A stretch of DNA of 64,000 bases from the NCBI GenBank assembly GCA_030159075.1, contig BROG01000048.1, positions 1,178,001-1,242,000 of the forward strand, given 5' to 3'. Positions 1 through 20,637 of the stretch are shown piece by piece. The stretch is from Atrina japonica. Its lineage: Eukaryota; Mollusca; Bivalvia; Pterioida; Pinnidae. The position numbers were made by a program, and so were the translations under genes. Below the pieces are notes generated by a model, which did not search any database, was not told the origin of the DNA, and saw nothing but the letters and a program-made list of their open reading frames with translations. Each line of letters starts with the position of its first letter. The stretch's first letter is position 1.

Positions 1-519
1 TTTACATGATTAGAATGCACCTTACTAGCATTTTTAAAGTAGATCAAGCGGTGCTGTACGTTATGTGGGTTTTGATGATCCCAAGTATCCTATTCAAATA
101 CTTAATTAAAATAAAATGAAAGAGATCTGTGAAACCAAACCTTCCTTAGTTTGTATAACGTTAATAACATGCATCTGTTGAAGTGTTGATTCAAAACACT
201 TGAAACCTCAAACTCTCAAAACCTCAAAGTTTTTCTCTTGGACTTCAAGGTATTGAGAGTTATCTGTACTTGTTCAATCCTGCTAACATTTTTTCATTAA
301 AACTTAAAGCTGACCAGTAATAGGTGAAGTGCCATGATTTTGTACTTGTGCTGAAAGGCAAACATCCAATTGAAAAAAAATTTGTTTGAAATTTCCAGCA
401 ATAACTGCACCTTAGATTTACTACCTGAAATTATGCAAATCATCAGTAGATAAACATAACAAGTATTAAATGGTGCAGAGAGAAAGTATGATAATTGTGG
501 TTGTACACAGTAACGTTAC
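1..519 (-). other. BTBD10 intron, left edge
   Basis: A+T-rich sequence following the splice donor at 519. No further family exon (the next would be expected to match the conserved ERECHVVVLTDDD-type segment) is visible here, so this is intron running off the window. Confidence 0.7.
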
Positions 520-4634
<4,115 letters not shown>

Positions 4635-6742
4635 CCCACATGAAGGATGTCTACCTTCGTACTCTGTATCTTTTAAAAACCATGCATAACCTGAAGAAAA
4701 GAGAAGATGAACAATGTGAAGCACTTTATTACGTGCTGGTTTTTGAATGTAAATATTTTAAAGAATGTACCTCTAATATATAGAAGTAAATGATAGAGAT
4801 ACTACATGTACCTTACTGACCTAACAATTTATCAGCAAGATAATGCAGAGACATCATATGTACTTTATCTAAACATTTATATTAACTCATTCAACACTAA
4901 AGACATTTTTAGACTTGCCAAAGTCATTGATTTATAGAAGAGTTCATTGTTTCTCAGGGGTTGGTGAGTTATAATTAATATCAAGTGCATAAACTGTAAA
5001 TAAAGCAAATTGACCATAACAAATGATAAAATATGATCAGCTGCTGATAAATATTTAATTTATATTTATCTGCATATCACTGTCTAAGACATGCCCAAAT
5101 CTAATCTTTGACAAAATATGAAATCTGATAAAGAAAACACTGACTCTCTACTTAAGTAAACATACATGTGTACAGCACATGTACATGTGCAGTTATAGAT
5201 AGTAAATGCAGAGGTTCCCTATATTGGGACTCCATCAATCAGTATAACAAATTACCTGTTTAAAGCAACAAATTTTAAAATCATCAAGACATTTTACATA
5301 TACTACTCATTACTAGTACTTGTATTATATAAAATTGTTTATCATATATGACTCATGAATTTTACGACTGCTGATTGGTTGTAAATGCATGGAAGTGCTA
5401 CTTTCAAATCCTTAGACAGTCCAGAAAGCCATGTAATGTTATATAGCCCTCCAAAGCTTCCCTTCTTTTCTAATTTATGTAAACGTACAGTACAGTGTCA
5501 TATAATAAAATGATTACTGTCTAATACTGACTTTAGTTTCGGGTGATAAGGATTTATCGATCAGTCCAAAAAAGCATGATATTGACCACCCTCAACCAAA
5601 GTCAATAATTATATAATACCACTGTAAAAGATCTGTCAAAAATCAGACTTGGATAAATATGAATTTAATTGAGATTACATGTACATGTGCACTGTCCTAA
5701 GAACTTAGGCTGAAGAAGCTGTAGAAAAACATAACCAAGGAAAATACATTTTATATCTCTGTAATATGAGAAAAAGCACAAAGACTAAAGTGTCTCCTTG
5801 ATTTACAAACTGACAAATTAGATCACTAGAAGTAGACATACATACATGTATACATGTACATGTACAATAGTTTACGGTAACAGTATGAGGATATTTGGTC
5901 TTTTTAGATTGTTGATGTAATCATATAAATGTAATCATCATATGAAGACACAAAGTGATACCCTAAATGCATACAGTTGTCTTACAATAAAGCAACTGGT
6001 AAATCAAATTGTTGTCAAAGACAGACAAACAAATGGGTAATGCAGGTGGACAAATTATCACTTCAAGTCTTGCCTGTGACTTTTCTGTACTGCCATATCC
6101 AATTTAATTGCTTCTCTTGAATTAATGCATTATTATATTGTACTAAAGGCATGACAGATAAGACCACAGAATGTTATATCTATGAATTGAAATTTTAGTG
6201 GTTTGGAAAAGAATTTCTTTGGTGTATATTGGTATACAACATATAATACATGAATGTTTCTCCCCTTTTTTGTGGATATGACACATGTAGTTTTATAATG
6301 TCTTTTTTCTGACAAAATCCTCTGGTCTTTTTCTGTCAATTTTGGGAAAATGCCATTGGCAACACAATTGGGAATTTTAATGTGAATGTGTGTCATATTG
6401 GGAAAAATTTAGTGCACACAGTTTTCAATACGTTCATATATCAAGAGCTCAACATCCAATTGTGAAGGAATTCTTTCATCAAACTTGGTAAGAATACATG
6501 TGTACATGCATTTAGCATTGGGAATGGAGTCGAATTTCGGTCCTGTGGATACATGTACTACATATAGAAAAAGCCCCGATCCTGTCCCTACAAATTTCTA
6601 TCTGGAACACTTACTTGTAGAAAGAGGGATGTAGTGTACAATGTAAGCGATTAATAATCAAAGGTCAAGTGATATACAATATTATGGCCAGGTGCAATAC
6701 AACGCATTTGTTGTATCTAGAAAATATATGTACAGGTCTATC

Positions 6743-7129
6743 TAGGGCTGTCATTGATAGACTTGATATCAATATATCGATACACAAATTGATTCGATAT
6801 GATAATCAATACACTTTTATTTTCATTATGCATTTCACAGGATGTATTTTCTTTTACAATTTCCAAAATTTTCCATTTGTTTTCCTTCATGTTATTGAAT
6901 TATGTTATATTTTTTTTCTAATTGTTCAATTTGTTCAAATAAATTATGTTTACCTTGCATTGATTACTTTTTTCATCATCAGATGGTCAAATATACAATA
7001 AAACAAATGAATATTACAATGAATCAATTTATTTGGAATGCATTCAAAGAAGTACAAAATTATTTGATTTATCGGTATATGGATACTTTTTACTTATCGA
7101 TATAGAATTTCTCATCAATGACAGCCCTA
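6743..7129. mobile_element. hAT-type MITE, copy 1, with 8-bp target duplication
   Basis: 387 bp with ends TAGGGCTGTCATTGATAGAC and ...CATCAATGACAGCCCTA. Flanked by ggtctatc (6735-6742) and ggtctacc (7130-7137), an 8-bp duplication with one mismatch. The interior is A+T-rich and rich in 'gatatatcgata'. TIRs starting with (C/T)AGGG and 8-bp duplications are hAT hallmarks. Non-autonomous. Confidence 0.9.
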
Positions 7130-10100
7130 GGTCTACCAAGGTAAATTGTCACATCAAGGGTTCTGTCAAAAACCCAAACAATACAGTCCATTTTCCAAAA
7201 ACAGGTTGTACTGATAAAACATATTGTCATGCATGGATTCCATGCATTACTGAAGCTCTAATACTTTTGTGTAGACAAGCAGCTTGTCATCCCTGTTATG
7301 ATTTAATAATTTAAACTTGTTGTGTTTGTAAACATGTGCGAATTTACCTTGGTAGACCTATCAATACATGTTTACACTTCGTGTACAAAAGTTCAACACT
7401 TCATGAATTTATCATGTCCATCAGGTGACAAAGAAAATGATAACATGTACATTGTACCAGTATACAAAATGTACATTGCATACATTTTATATTTAAACTT
7501 CCTTGGATCAGGTTACACAAATCAAATTCAAGCTCATATGAAACCTTGTCCATGACTGAATTACAAATACACATGAGAGATGAAAAATGATACTAATTAA
7601 ATATTTGTCACAATTCAGTCCTTGACAGCACTTCTTTGGTTTATGAAATTGACAGTGTACTGAACTTAGCATACATGTACAACAAGTTGATGCATGTATT
7701 TCATTATTTACATGTAATGTACAAATACAGTTTACAGTATCACATACACTTTAATATTCTGTACATGTACCTCTATGTACAGTAGTAGCATAAATGTAGG
7801 TTAAAAATCATGCTTCTTTTTCATTTGTAAACTTAACAGATATTGACTTAACAATCATGTATAACAATTTAAAAGACATCTGATTATTGTTTCTTGAGAT
7901 TTTAGAAAATACACATTATCATACATTGTAGCCAAGCTATGGCCCTTTTTGGAAACTATAGGTACCAATATTTGCCCTTTCTTGTTCTTATACTTAAATC
8001 ATGCTTACTGTCAGTAGAAATCTGTCAAGTGCCATAGTGGTTTTTGAAAAGAAGTTATTTAAATGGAAAAGTTAACAGACAAATGACAATGGACATTATT
8101 CATTGGGCCATAAGAACAGACCACATGGCCTGTCAAGAGATTGAGAGTGTACTGGTACATATTTTTTCGTTCCTATTGCCAAATTATGATTTCGATTAGA
8201 TAATGTGTTGAATTAAGATATAATAAGCTATATTTTGTTAGTTTGTACTACAATGTACAATAAAAAAATATATATATAATATATGATGGTAAACCTAGCC
8301 AAAATGAAAATCAGTCAGGGGTAAAAAATAATGAAAATTTCCACTTGTCATAGTATGTCTACTTGTCCGAATGCAAAAATGACTTGTCCAAAATCAGTTG
8401 TATATCATTTTTTTGTGAAAGAATAATCAAGATTGAATTCATTTTTGTCTTCAACAATTTCACTTGTACTTTCGGACAAGTGAGAAGTAATATTTACTTG
8501 TCCGAATGCAAAATGGACTTGTCTCGGACAACTGGACAAACCGTTTATTGTTGAACCCTGTCAGTATACATGTACATTCTGATTGACAGAGGATGAGAAC
8601 CTGAGAAAAACAATCAAACAATTCTCTATATATCTGCTTGAAATACAAATGTAAATAGATTTTTTTTTTAAATTGCTAGCTGTGTTTGACAGTACTTATA
8701 CACATGATATTAATTATACACACTAGATGACTTTAAACAAAACACAGACCCTATATTTCACTCACATCAAATATTGCCACATTGTATCAGAATGTATCCT
8801 CTACAAAGAATTGTCTTGGATGCTTCTATAGAATGGTCCAAAAGTAATAAATTCAAATGTCCAAACCAAAAGTTTTAAAACTAATAAAAGTGGGTCAGTC
8901 AGTAGGCAAATATTTTTTAATTCTCTCCTTTTTTAGCATTTTTCCAAAATACATGTAAGCTAAAACAGGGCAGCTTTTATTTTTTACTCTCCAAAAATGT
9001 GATGTGAAAGGGACTTTCAGTGATCCAACCAGGATTGAATGATTTGGGGTCATTATGTCTCCTTGATCATAATTTTATGGGTCCCGGGACAATTTTATAA
9101 CCATGGGGACATAACAATAATAACAATTTAGCAAGCATATAAAATTTACATATGTACATGTATACAAGGCATTATCATTACAACTGCACATATTGTATAT
9201 GCAATGCCATACAATGATACATGTACATGTAAACTATGTGTAATTATTTTTGTAAATCATAACAACAACTGAAACTAAATTGGAGTTGATTTCATTCCGG
9301 ACACACTGCCATCACTGCACCAAGCTGTCCCAGTGGTCTATGAATAATGGGGACATTAATCATTTTGTAGGGCCCTTTGCCCAATGGCTCACTCTGATTG
9401 GATCACTGGACTTTTTTTTTTAAAAAATATCTCTTTGTTTATTGTACTTGTATGTGGTTACTGTATACATGTATATGTCTTTTTCTATTATCTTGTATAA
9501 AATGACAATACATGATTGTCTGATCTTCTTTTTATTTTTTGGTTTGAAATGTTCCCCAAAGGACAAACCTGCACTCTCAATACAAATGTTTAAGATTTAC
9601 ACATTTCCCGCATACCTTACCTGAACGTGAATCATGACGAACCATGTACTGTTTTTTAAAGTTCTGGGTTACGGAAGATGAAATTAAAGGCCTTTATAAA
9701 ACCAACATTTCAATGATCCAATTCTGGCAATGTCTAACACAGAATGACCATGATTCCAAATTTAATAGGTGAACCAATATTAGATTCTTTAGCGTAATTT
9801 GTTTTTTGTGTAGGAATTTTTTATTTTATTGCTTGCAGGTGCTTCAAATTAGATGTGTGCAGGCCTTAGAAACAAGAAATCAATTTTATTTGTTTTTCAC
9901 TGATATCAATCAAAAATTTTTAGTAAAGATTTTGAAATTTATGATTTAATTTGACTTCAACTACAGGAAATTATTTCACTATATCTATCAAGGATGTCAT
10001 TAACTTTTTTAAGTAAAAAGTGAAACCGACAAAGAAGATGGAGAATTTCTGTCTTTTTGTATAGAAGTCTATGTAATTTTTTCAAAAGCTAGTTATTGAG

Positions 10101-10644
10101 ATTATGGGGTTAAATTCGCCTGTTACTGCCTTCTAATGACATCCCTGTTTATATCCCTAAATCAGAGCATATGTTGGAACTACTTGTAGTTTATTGAATG
10201 TATTGGCAGTGGTTTAGTCATCAGTACCAATGCCAGATCATCAATAACTCATTTTCTGTGAAAACCGTAATAATGCAGTTCCAACAGAATTAGGACTTAT
10301 AACAAAGAATGCTAGATCTAATGATTTTTGTTATTTAGTCAAATATTTTTCTAAAATGATTAAGACAAATTCAGAAACTTAATTTTAAATGTCACAATAT
10401 GGAATTTTTTTCTTTGTTAACCAAATTCCAGGAGTAGGCTAATTGCCTAGAGCTTGTCATATAGTGTTAAAAAATTAAGGTCAAGACCTGTGTCAGTGAT
10501 TACCCTTTTTTTCTGAAACAATTTTTCAAAATATTATCTGTACCAGTATTTTATACATTTATTATTACCATAATGGAATAATATACACAGTCAATTATCC
10601 ATGTTCAGTTATATACTAGTGTCTTTTTTATAACACAATAACAA

Positions 10645-10735
10645 GCAAAAAGTGCCTATTGTAAAGTTTATTTACGTGCAATAAGTGCCTTTTTTAAAGT
10701 TGGTTTACATGCAAAAAGTGCTTTTTTTCCACATT
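10645..10735. repeat. short tandem repeat, ~35-bp unit
   Basis: Two and a half units starting 'gcaaaaagtgcc' / 'gcaataagtgcc' / 'gcaaaaagtgct', separated by 'ttaaagttggtttacat'-type sequence. Confidence 0.6.
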
Positions 10736-11523
10736 AGCACCCTGCCCTTTTCAAATCCTGGCTGGAACACTGGAAATGAACAATGTAAGGTACAAGTGTT
10801 TTGGTGAGAAACATCCACGAAGGTAAAGATTTTTTCTGAGAGAGGGGTTACCAACAGACATTTTTAGATGACTACCTTTCTTTACAAAGTACGATATCCT
10901 AGCCCCAGTTGATAGAATCAAGTGCCTGTTTTTAACTAGCCTGAAAAAATGGGGGCGATGGAAAATTTGGGGGCAGGTAGGTTGAGGCTAACTGTCATTT
11001 TCATTAGTGCATATGAGAGAAGTTGGAATGATAAGGTTTGCGGCGATTTGGCACCAGGGCGAATCGTCTGTAAAAGTACATTCAATACTTCGTCTTCAAC
11101 TTACAGAAGTTACACCCTGATAGTGACAGATACAACAAAACCGAAAAGGATGGAAAGCCGTTAATCCAATCGATGAAATGTACATAAACTATGCGGGTTC
11201 AGTTAAGCATTATAATTTAACTCGTCGCAAAAAATATGGAAGGCATGGATCACAGGCAAGAAACCATTAGCCTGTTCCACTTATCTACTGGCGAATGCAA
11301 TGGTGAATGTATTCTTCATTTTTTCTTTTTTCTTTTTTTTTTTTGAAAAACTGAAAGATGACGACGTTCTTTCTCATTTTTTAAACTGTAGGCCCATATA
11401 CTTATTTACAATAAGAATGTATTTTCAAATAAAAACAAGCATTTGTAGAGTAGACAATAGAAATACATGTCCAAGACAAAGTATATCATTTTTAAATGCG
11501 ACAATAAACATAGACCTACTTAC

Positions 11524-11640
11524 AGTTATCATTCACAACAACACAACGACGCCATTTTCTAACAATGCTTGATGGGAAATTTGTTTTCGAATGAATTAAA
11601 GGGAGATAACTTTCTGCTCTTTATCTTGTCGAGTGTAATA
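11524..11640 (-). other. possible non-coding first exon and promoter (BTBD10 or unknown transcript)
   Basis: On the minus strand a near-consensus donor, AACT|gtaagtagg, lies at 11524/11523. Upstream of it is a well-placed ATG at 11555 (AAAATGGCG) that runs only seven codons (M-A-S-L-C-C-E) to a stop, so it could act as a small upstream ORF in a 5' UTR exon. The link to BTBD10, whose coding exon 1 has its own acceptor at 4690, is inference. The right-hand boundary is a guess. Confidence 0.3.
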
Positions 11641-14600
11641 AAAACTATGGCTCACCATAACAAGAATGTAAAAAATGTAACGACTAACGTATGTACAAGC
11701 TAAACTGGTTGTTTTTAAAAGTTTTATGTGGGAAAGAGAAAAGAAACCTAATTATCCATTTCTAACACCATGGGTGTATTTTGAGGGGTTGACTCCTCTT
11801 TTCTGTTCAAATACAGGGGCGGATCTATGAATTTGTTATGAGGGAGTGAAAATGACGTGTGGTTTTTTATGCAGTGGCATATGAAACAAATGAAAAGTGG
11901 GTCTGTTTTTGCAATGCATACCTCATCAAAAGCACATAGTCTATACTGGTATAGATATATATAACTACACATATATCTAAGTGTTGGCTTAATTGTGATA
12001 CAATATATTTTATTAGGCCTTTAGGGGTCGAGTTTTACACATCTTTCAGATATATATTACTATATATTATTTAATTTAGTATCTCTTTTTATGCATCCAA
12101 AAATACGCATAGCAATCCTGTAATAAAAACTAAACAACTTTAATTGATTGTCCTTCTCACAAGAAGGTTCGATCACCGAAAAAAGTTGTCGGTACTTCAT
12201 TAATCGGGACAGAATTTTGGCCTAGTATCTTACAGACATTGAATTATGACCTCTTTGTCGTTAAAAATGTCGTCGATAGATTAATTCGGAAGACCAATGA
12301 GGTATTCTCTAGCTTCCAGACACAAAAAAGTCACCATTTCTCCGTGATCCAGGGTATGCTTCCTAGCAGTGTTCAATTATTAAAGCCAAAAGAGTTAATT
12401 ATCACATAGCTACTCGTTTCAGCAAACATAAATGCATGAGCATGATGTGGGAGTTTTTCGATTTTTAAAAGCTCTGGGAAATCTTTTTCTGGATTCCTGA
12501 CGTGTTAATAATGTATAAACAAGATTGCCTCGAGCACATGATACGTCCGTCTCTGCAAAATCCAATCTCCCATTTTGCTGGAAAGGGGGTGGGGGTACAT
12601 ATCATGTATACAGCGATCTGTATTACCAGGTGATAAGTGATAAAAACCAGTCACGAAGGGACCTAACTCCAATGCGGCGGGAAGTTGAACTAAACCCGTA
12701 ATATATGTTAAACACTTTTGCTTCTTGTGATACCATACCAAATTTGAAAGGAATTAAATGAATAATAAACAATTAAGAACACCGCAAACGGTACATAATA
12801 CGCCCGTCATGTATATGTGTTATAGATCATTTTACAACTACAAGTTTGCTACAGTGATCTTGACCTATTTGGTATGCATATGACCTTGAGTCAAAGTCAT
12901 GACACACCGCCTCATTGAGAACAACTGTACCAGTCACGAAGGGACATAACTCCAAATATGACGGGAAGTTAAACAACGACAACAAATCCTGTAATATATG
13001 TTAAACATTATTGCTTCTTGTTATACCATACCAAGTTTGAAAGGAATTAAATAAAAAAATTTAAAAATGTTCTTGCATTTTCTACATTATGAATTGTCCT
13101 TTATTGACAATCAAAGGGCCATAACTCTCGTGAAAATTAACGCAGCATCTTCATTTTTGCATATCTTCATAAGATACCAATCATATATGCCAAATTGCGA
13201 AATATTAGGATGAAAATTGTGGGATTAGTTGCGACCACAAGAAAATTGAACACAAGAAACTAGGTCACGTAGGGCCATTAACTCCATTTCTGCCAGGAAA
13301 GTTGAAAAACGACAACAAAACCCGCAATATATGTTAAACATTATTGCATCTTGTGATATCATACCAAATTTGAAAGGAATTAAATGAAAATTTTAAAAAA
13401 GCTCTTGCATTTTCTACATAATGTCCTTTTTTGAAGAATTGACGCAAGAAACCAGAAACTAGGGCATGTAGCTCTGGCATTTTGTACATATAAATGCCCA
13501 TATTTGTCAATAAAAGGGGCATAACTCCGCCAACTATAGTTGAAATTTCACTGTTTACGAACTCGTCGAGTTATCGCATGGCCATGAAATAACCGGACAG
13601 ACGGACAATGCCATGCTATAATACGGGCGTGTATTAAAATTAGTATGTGAAAAAAGTGTGAGGGAGTCCCCCCGCCCCCGACCTGGCCGCCAAGGTTCCT
13701 AAACCTACATATATGTAATGTGTTAAGAATTGTCAAGAAATAAATTACGTTTCGATACAATGCAAACTTTGCCAAGTTAAATAAGTTTTCATACTCATAC
13801 ATAATGGAAAAAAAATAACGAAAACGAACATTTTTCTACCGATATGTTGGGCAAATACTTTAGAGAGAAATCAAAACAAAGCATAATCATAAGGCATAAA
13901 ATACAAAAATACAGACTAACTCAGGATGAATCCAGGATTCCAAGCTAGAGGGAAAGAAGAGTATATAAATGTTTTTGCCGAGTGTATCGAGGTGTGATAA
14001 TTGTGGTAATTTAGTTTCATTGATTTTCCAACTTTTTATTAAAAATATAATATTTTAAACATTTTCGTTAACTTCTGGGTGTTTGAGTTGACATTTAGTG
14101 TACAAACATCTATTTAGGCCCCTAATTTAATACAATTGTATAGGCCCTTATTCTGCATTTTTCTTTCTATGGGACAGAGTCTTGAAAGACTTCCTTGTGT
14201 ACACCCTACACAAATATTTTTTTTCCAAATATTCCATACATAAATTACACAAAATATACATTTTACAGATATTATGAGGTGTGGCAATATTTTTTAAATG
14301 ACGAGACACAATTCACACATCACATTCTCCAACCTTTTGTTCTGCACACTAATAAATAAAAAAAAAACTTTTATGTACATGTATATCGTAATATTAAGCA
14401 AAAATCTTGAGATCTATATAATGTGTAATTAATAATACCCAAAACCAGAGACATGTTTGTTGGATAATTTTTTCGACTCGCAAACGGAAGGTACCGGCTT
14501 GTTTTTATATGTCATTGAGTAGGTAAGAAATGTTAGTTTATTTAATACCAACCATCACCAACCTTTGGTTGTACATATAACGCCTGCTCGCTGATTTGTC

Positions 14601-15432
14601 AACTTGAATTGTCACGCGTTTACTGTTTTCTTTTTACAACAGCGGCAATCATGACAATTGTAAAATGCTAGATTAGTGTTTTATTTATTTACAGTCAATA
14701 TAATCGTTTATTGGATCCGTTTATTATATACGACAAGAACACAATTGCAACATTCATACCAAAGATTAAAATATTAGTTATCAATGCAAGTAGAACAATT
14801 TAACTTAATTACTACACGTAACTGTAAACTATTGCAATGTTCATTGAATTTAGCCTAATACCAGTGTCTGTCGTAGTGACCTGTGAGAGCATGCCAAAAA
14901 AAAAATGCTACTATCAACGGTAGATCAATCGGTCAAGCGTAACCGGAACCTCAAGTGAGAACTTTAAATAGGTTTAGATCTAAGCGACAGAAAAACAACT
15001 GACCAACTAATCAAATACCTATGTCACAACGGAAGGCCATTTTATGGGAACCGCGTTCAAAATATACACCCTGCTCCAAGTTTGATTTTCTTTCTGAAAA
15101 CAAAATTAAAAGTGAATCTTATATTATGTAGCTAGGCATCTAAAGGGTCATGCATAATTTGTTGGAGATATTGCGTTCTTGAAAATAACTGAGTGAAATA
15201 TTTAGGATCCCAACTGAGCCCCATGGATTTATAAAACATTTTGTTATGAATATCTGGATTATTAAATTCAGACACGATATTTTCGATCAATCCTTGTAAA
15301 TGAACTTTGAGAAAAGTAAAATTACAACTCAGAACTCGATACGAATCTGAATGGTTGCAGATAGTGTTATCTTCAGTATAAACTTGACTTGTTAATACAA
15401 TATGGACAGTTAACTATTGTGAACTTATAAAC
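11641..15432. other. intergenic region with a repeat cluster, upstream of caveolin
   Basis: No conserved coding sequence seen. It contains the 12.6-13.65 kb repeat cluster (separate entry). The segment 13.65-15.43 kb is plain A+T-rich DNA that should hold the caveolin promoter, but I cannot point to a core promoter motif with confidence. Confidence 0.5.
12640..13650. repeat. three diverged copies of a ~170-bp repeat
   Basis: Copies at about 12648-12760, 12932-13090 and 13258-13430 share 'gtcacgaagggac', 'aatatatgttaaaca', 'cttcttgtgatacca' and 'tttgaaaggaattaaat'. The cluster ends with 'ggacagacggac' near 13595, a tail type found in dispersed mollusc repeats; the 45.5 kb element has a similar 'cggcagacagatgg'. 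The spacer at 12838-12925 (tgaccttgagtcaa, catgacacacc) is related to 56.6-57.0 kb. Confidence 0.75.
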
Positions 15433-19816
<4,384 letters not shown>

Positions 19817-20108
19817 AGTGTCTTTTTGTTTGACGATTTTTTCAACACTTGATGACTGTAGACACACAAGGAGAATCACGGACTTAAGACTTCAGATTTC
19901 AAATATCTCTCTGGCACTAACGTTTCAATGGAGATTATATAAATAATTTCAAATCATATTTACCAGGTGATTGTATACAATACTATTATATGATACATGC
20001 AAACTACAGGACTTTTAGGGGTTATACCTTTTTGTAATGATGGGAGATGGCTTTATCCAGATTTATTTATTTTTATTTGTTATGTATCTGATGCACATTG
20101 TGTGATGA

Positions 20109-20114
20109 AATAAA
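20109..20114 (+). terminator. caveolin polyadenylation signal
   Basis: AATAAA about 290 bp after the caveolin stop codon, in an A+T-rich 3' UTR. Confidence 0.6.
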
Positions 20115-20315
20115 CAAACTGAAGCCAAATATATTATGCTCTTAGTTTAACACATTTCATTTCATTAATAGAAATGGGATTGGGCATAAGTTTTACCAAC
20201 ATTATTTGTGCCCTCTCCCTAGTATGACAACAAACAAAAAATGTGTTATAGATGGCGGTATATACAATGCTTGTTTAACAATTTTCAAGTAAATTTTCAA
20301 CAAAGAAAAAAGAAA

Positions 20316-20343
20316 TGATGATGATGATGATGATGATGATGAT
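20316..20343. repeat. (ATG)n microsatellite
   Basis: About nine trinucleotide units downstream of caveolin. Confidence 0.95.
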
Positions 20344-20637
20344 ACACATTAAATCCTCTTAAGTGGAATTAAATTTATTGGAGGTTATCAAAACTTCTTG
20401 TACAGCTAATAAAATTTTCTCATTATCTTCAAAACATAATGAAGAGTCGCCAAATAATAACTTATGAGTAGTTAAAGGCTGGTATTGATTTAAAGTAACA
20501 AACAAATAATTTCTTTGAACGTCATAGCGGGGACATTTACAATCCGGATTCCTTCCAAACAATTCAATTGTGTATCAACTTTAAAAAATATTTCATAGTA
20601 TAGTATATATATGAATAAACACGTGTTTATAGTTTTT

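Larger units (their letters stand above)
4635..11523 (-). other. BTBD10 5' UTR (4635-4690) and probable large first intron
   Basis: A splice acceptor (cttcag) lies just right of 4690, so 4635-4690 is 5' UTR in the exon holding the start codon. The remaining ~6.8 kb is A+T-rich with many 'acatgtacatg' motifs and the hAT MITE at 6743-7129. I see no conserved protein in any frame. If the exon at 11524 belongs to this gene, all of this is intron. Confidence 0.5.

Noticed and set aside
8360..8545. Direct repeats of 'acttgtccgaatgcaaaa' as a CRISPR-like or satellite array
   Set aside because: Only two full and a few partial copies with irregular spacing; no array.
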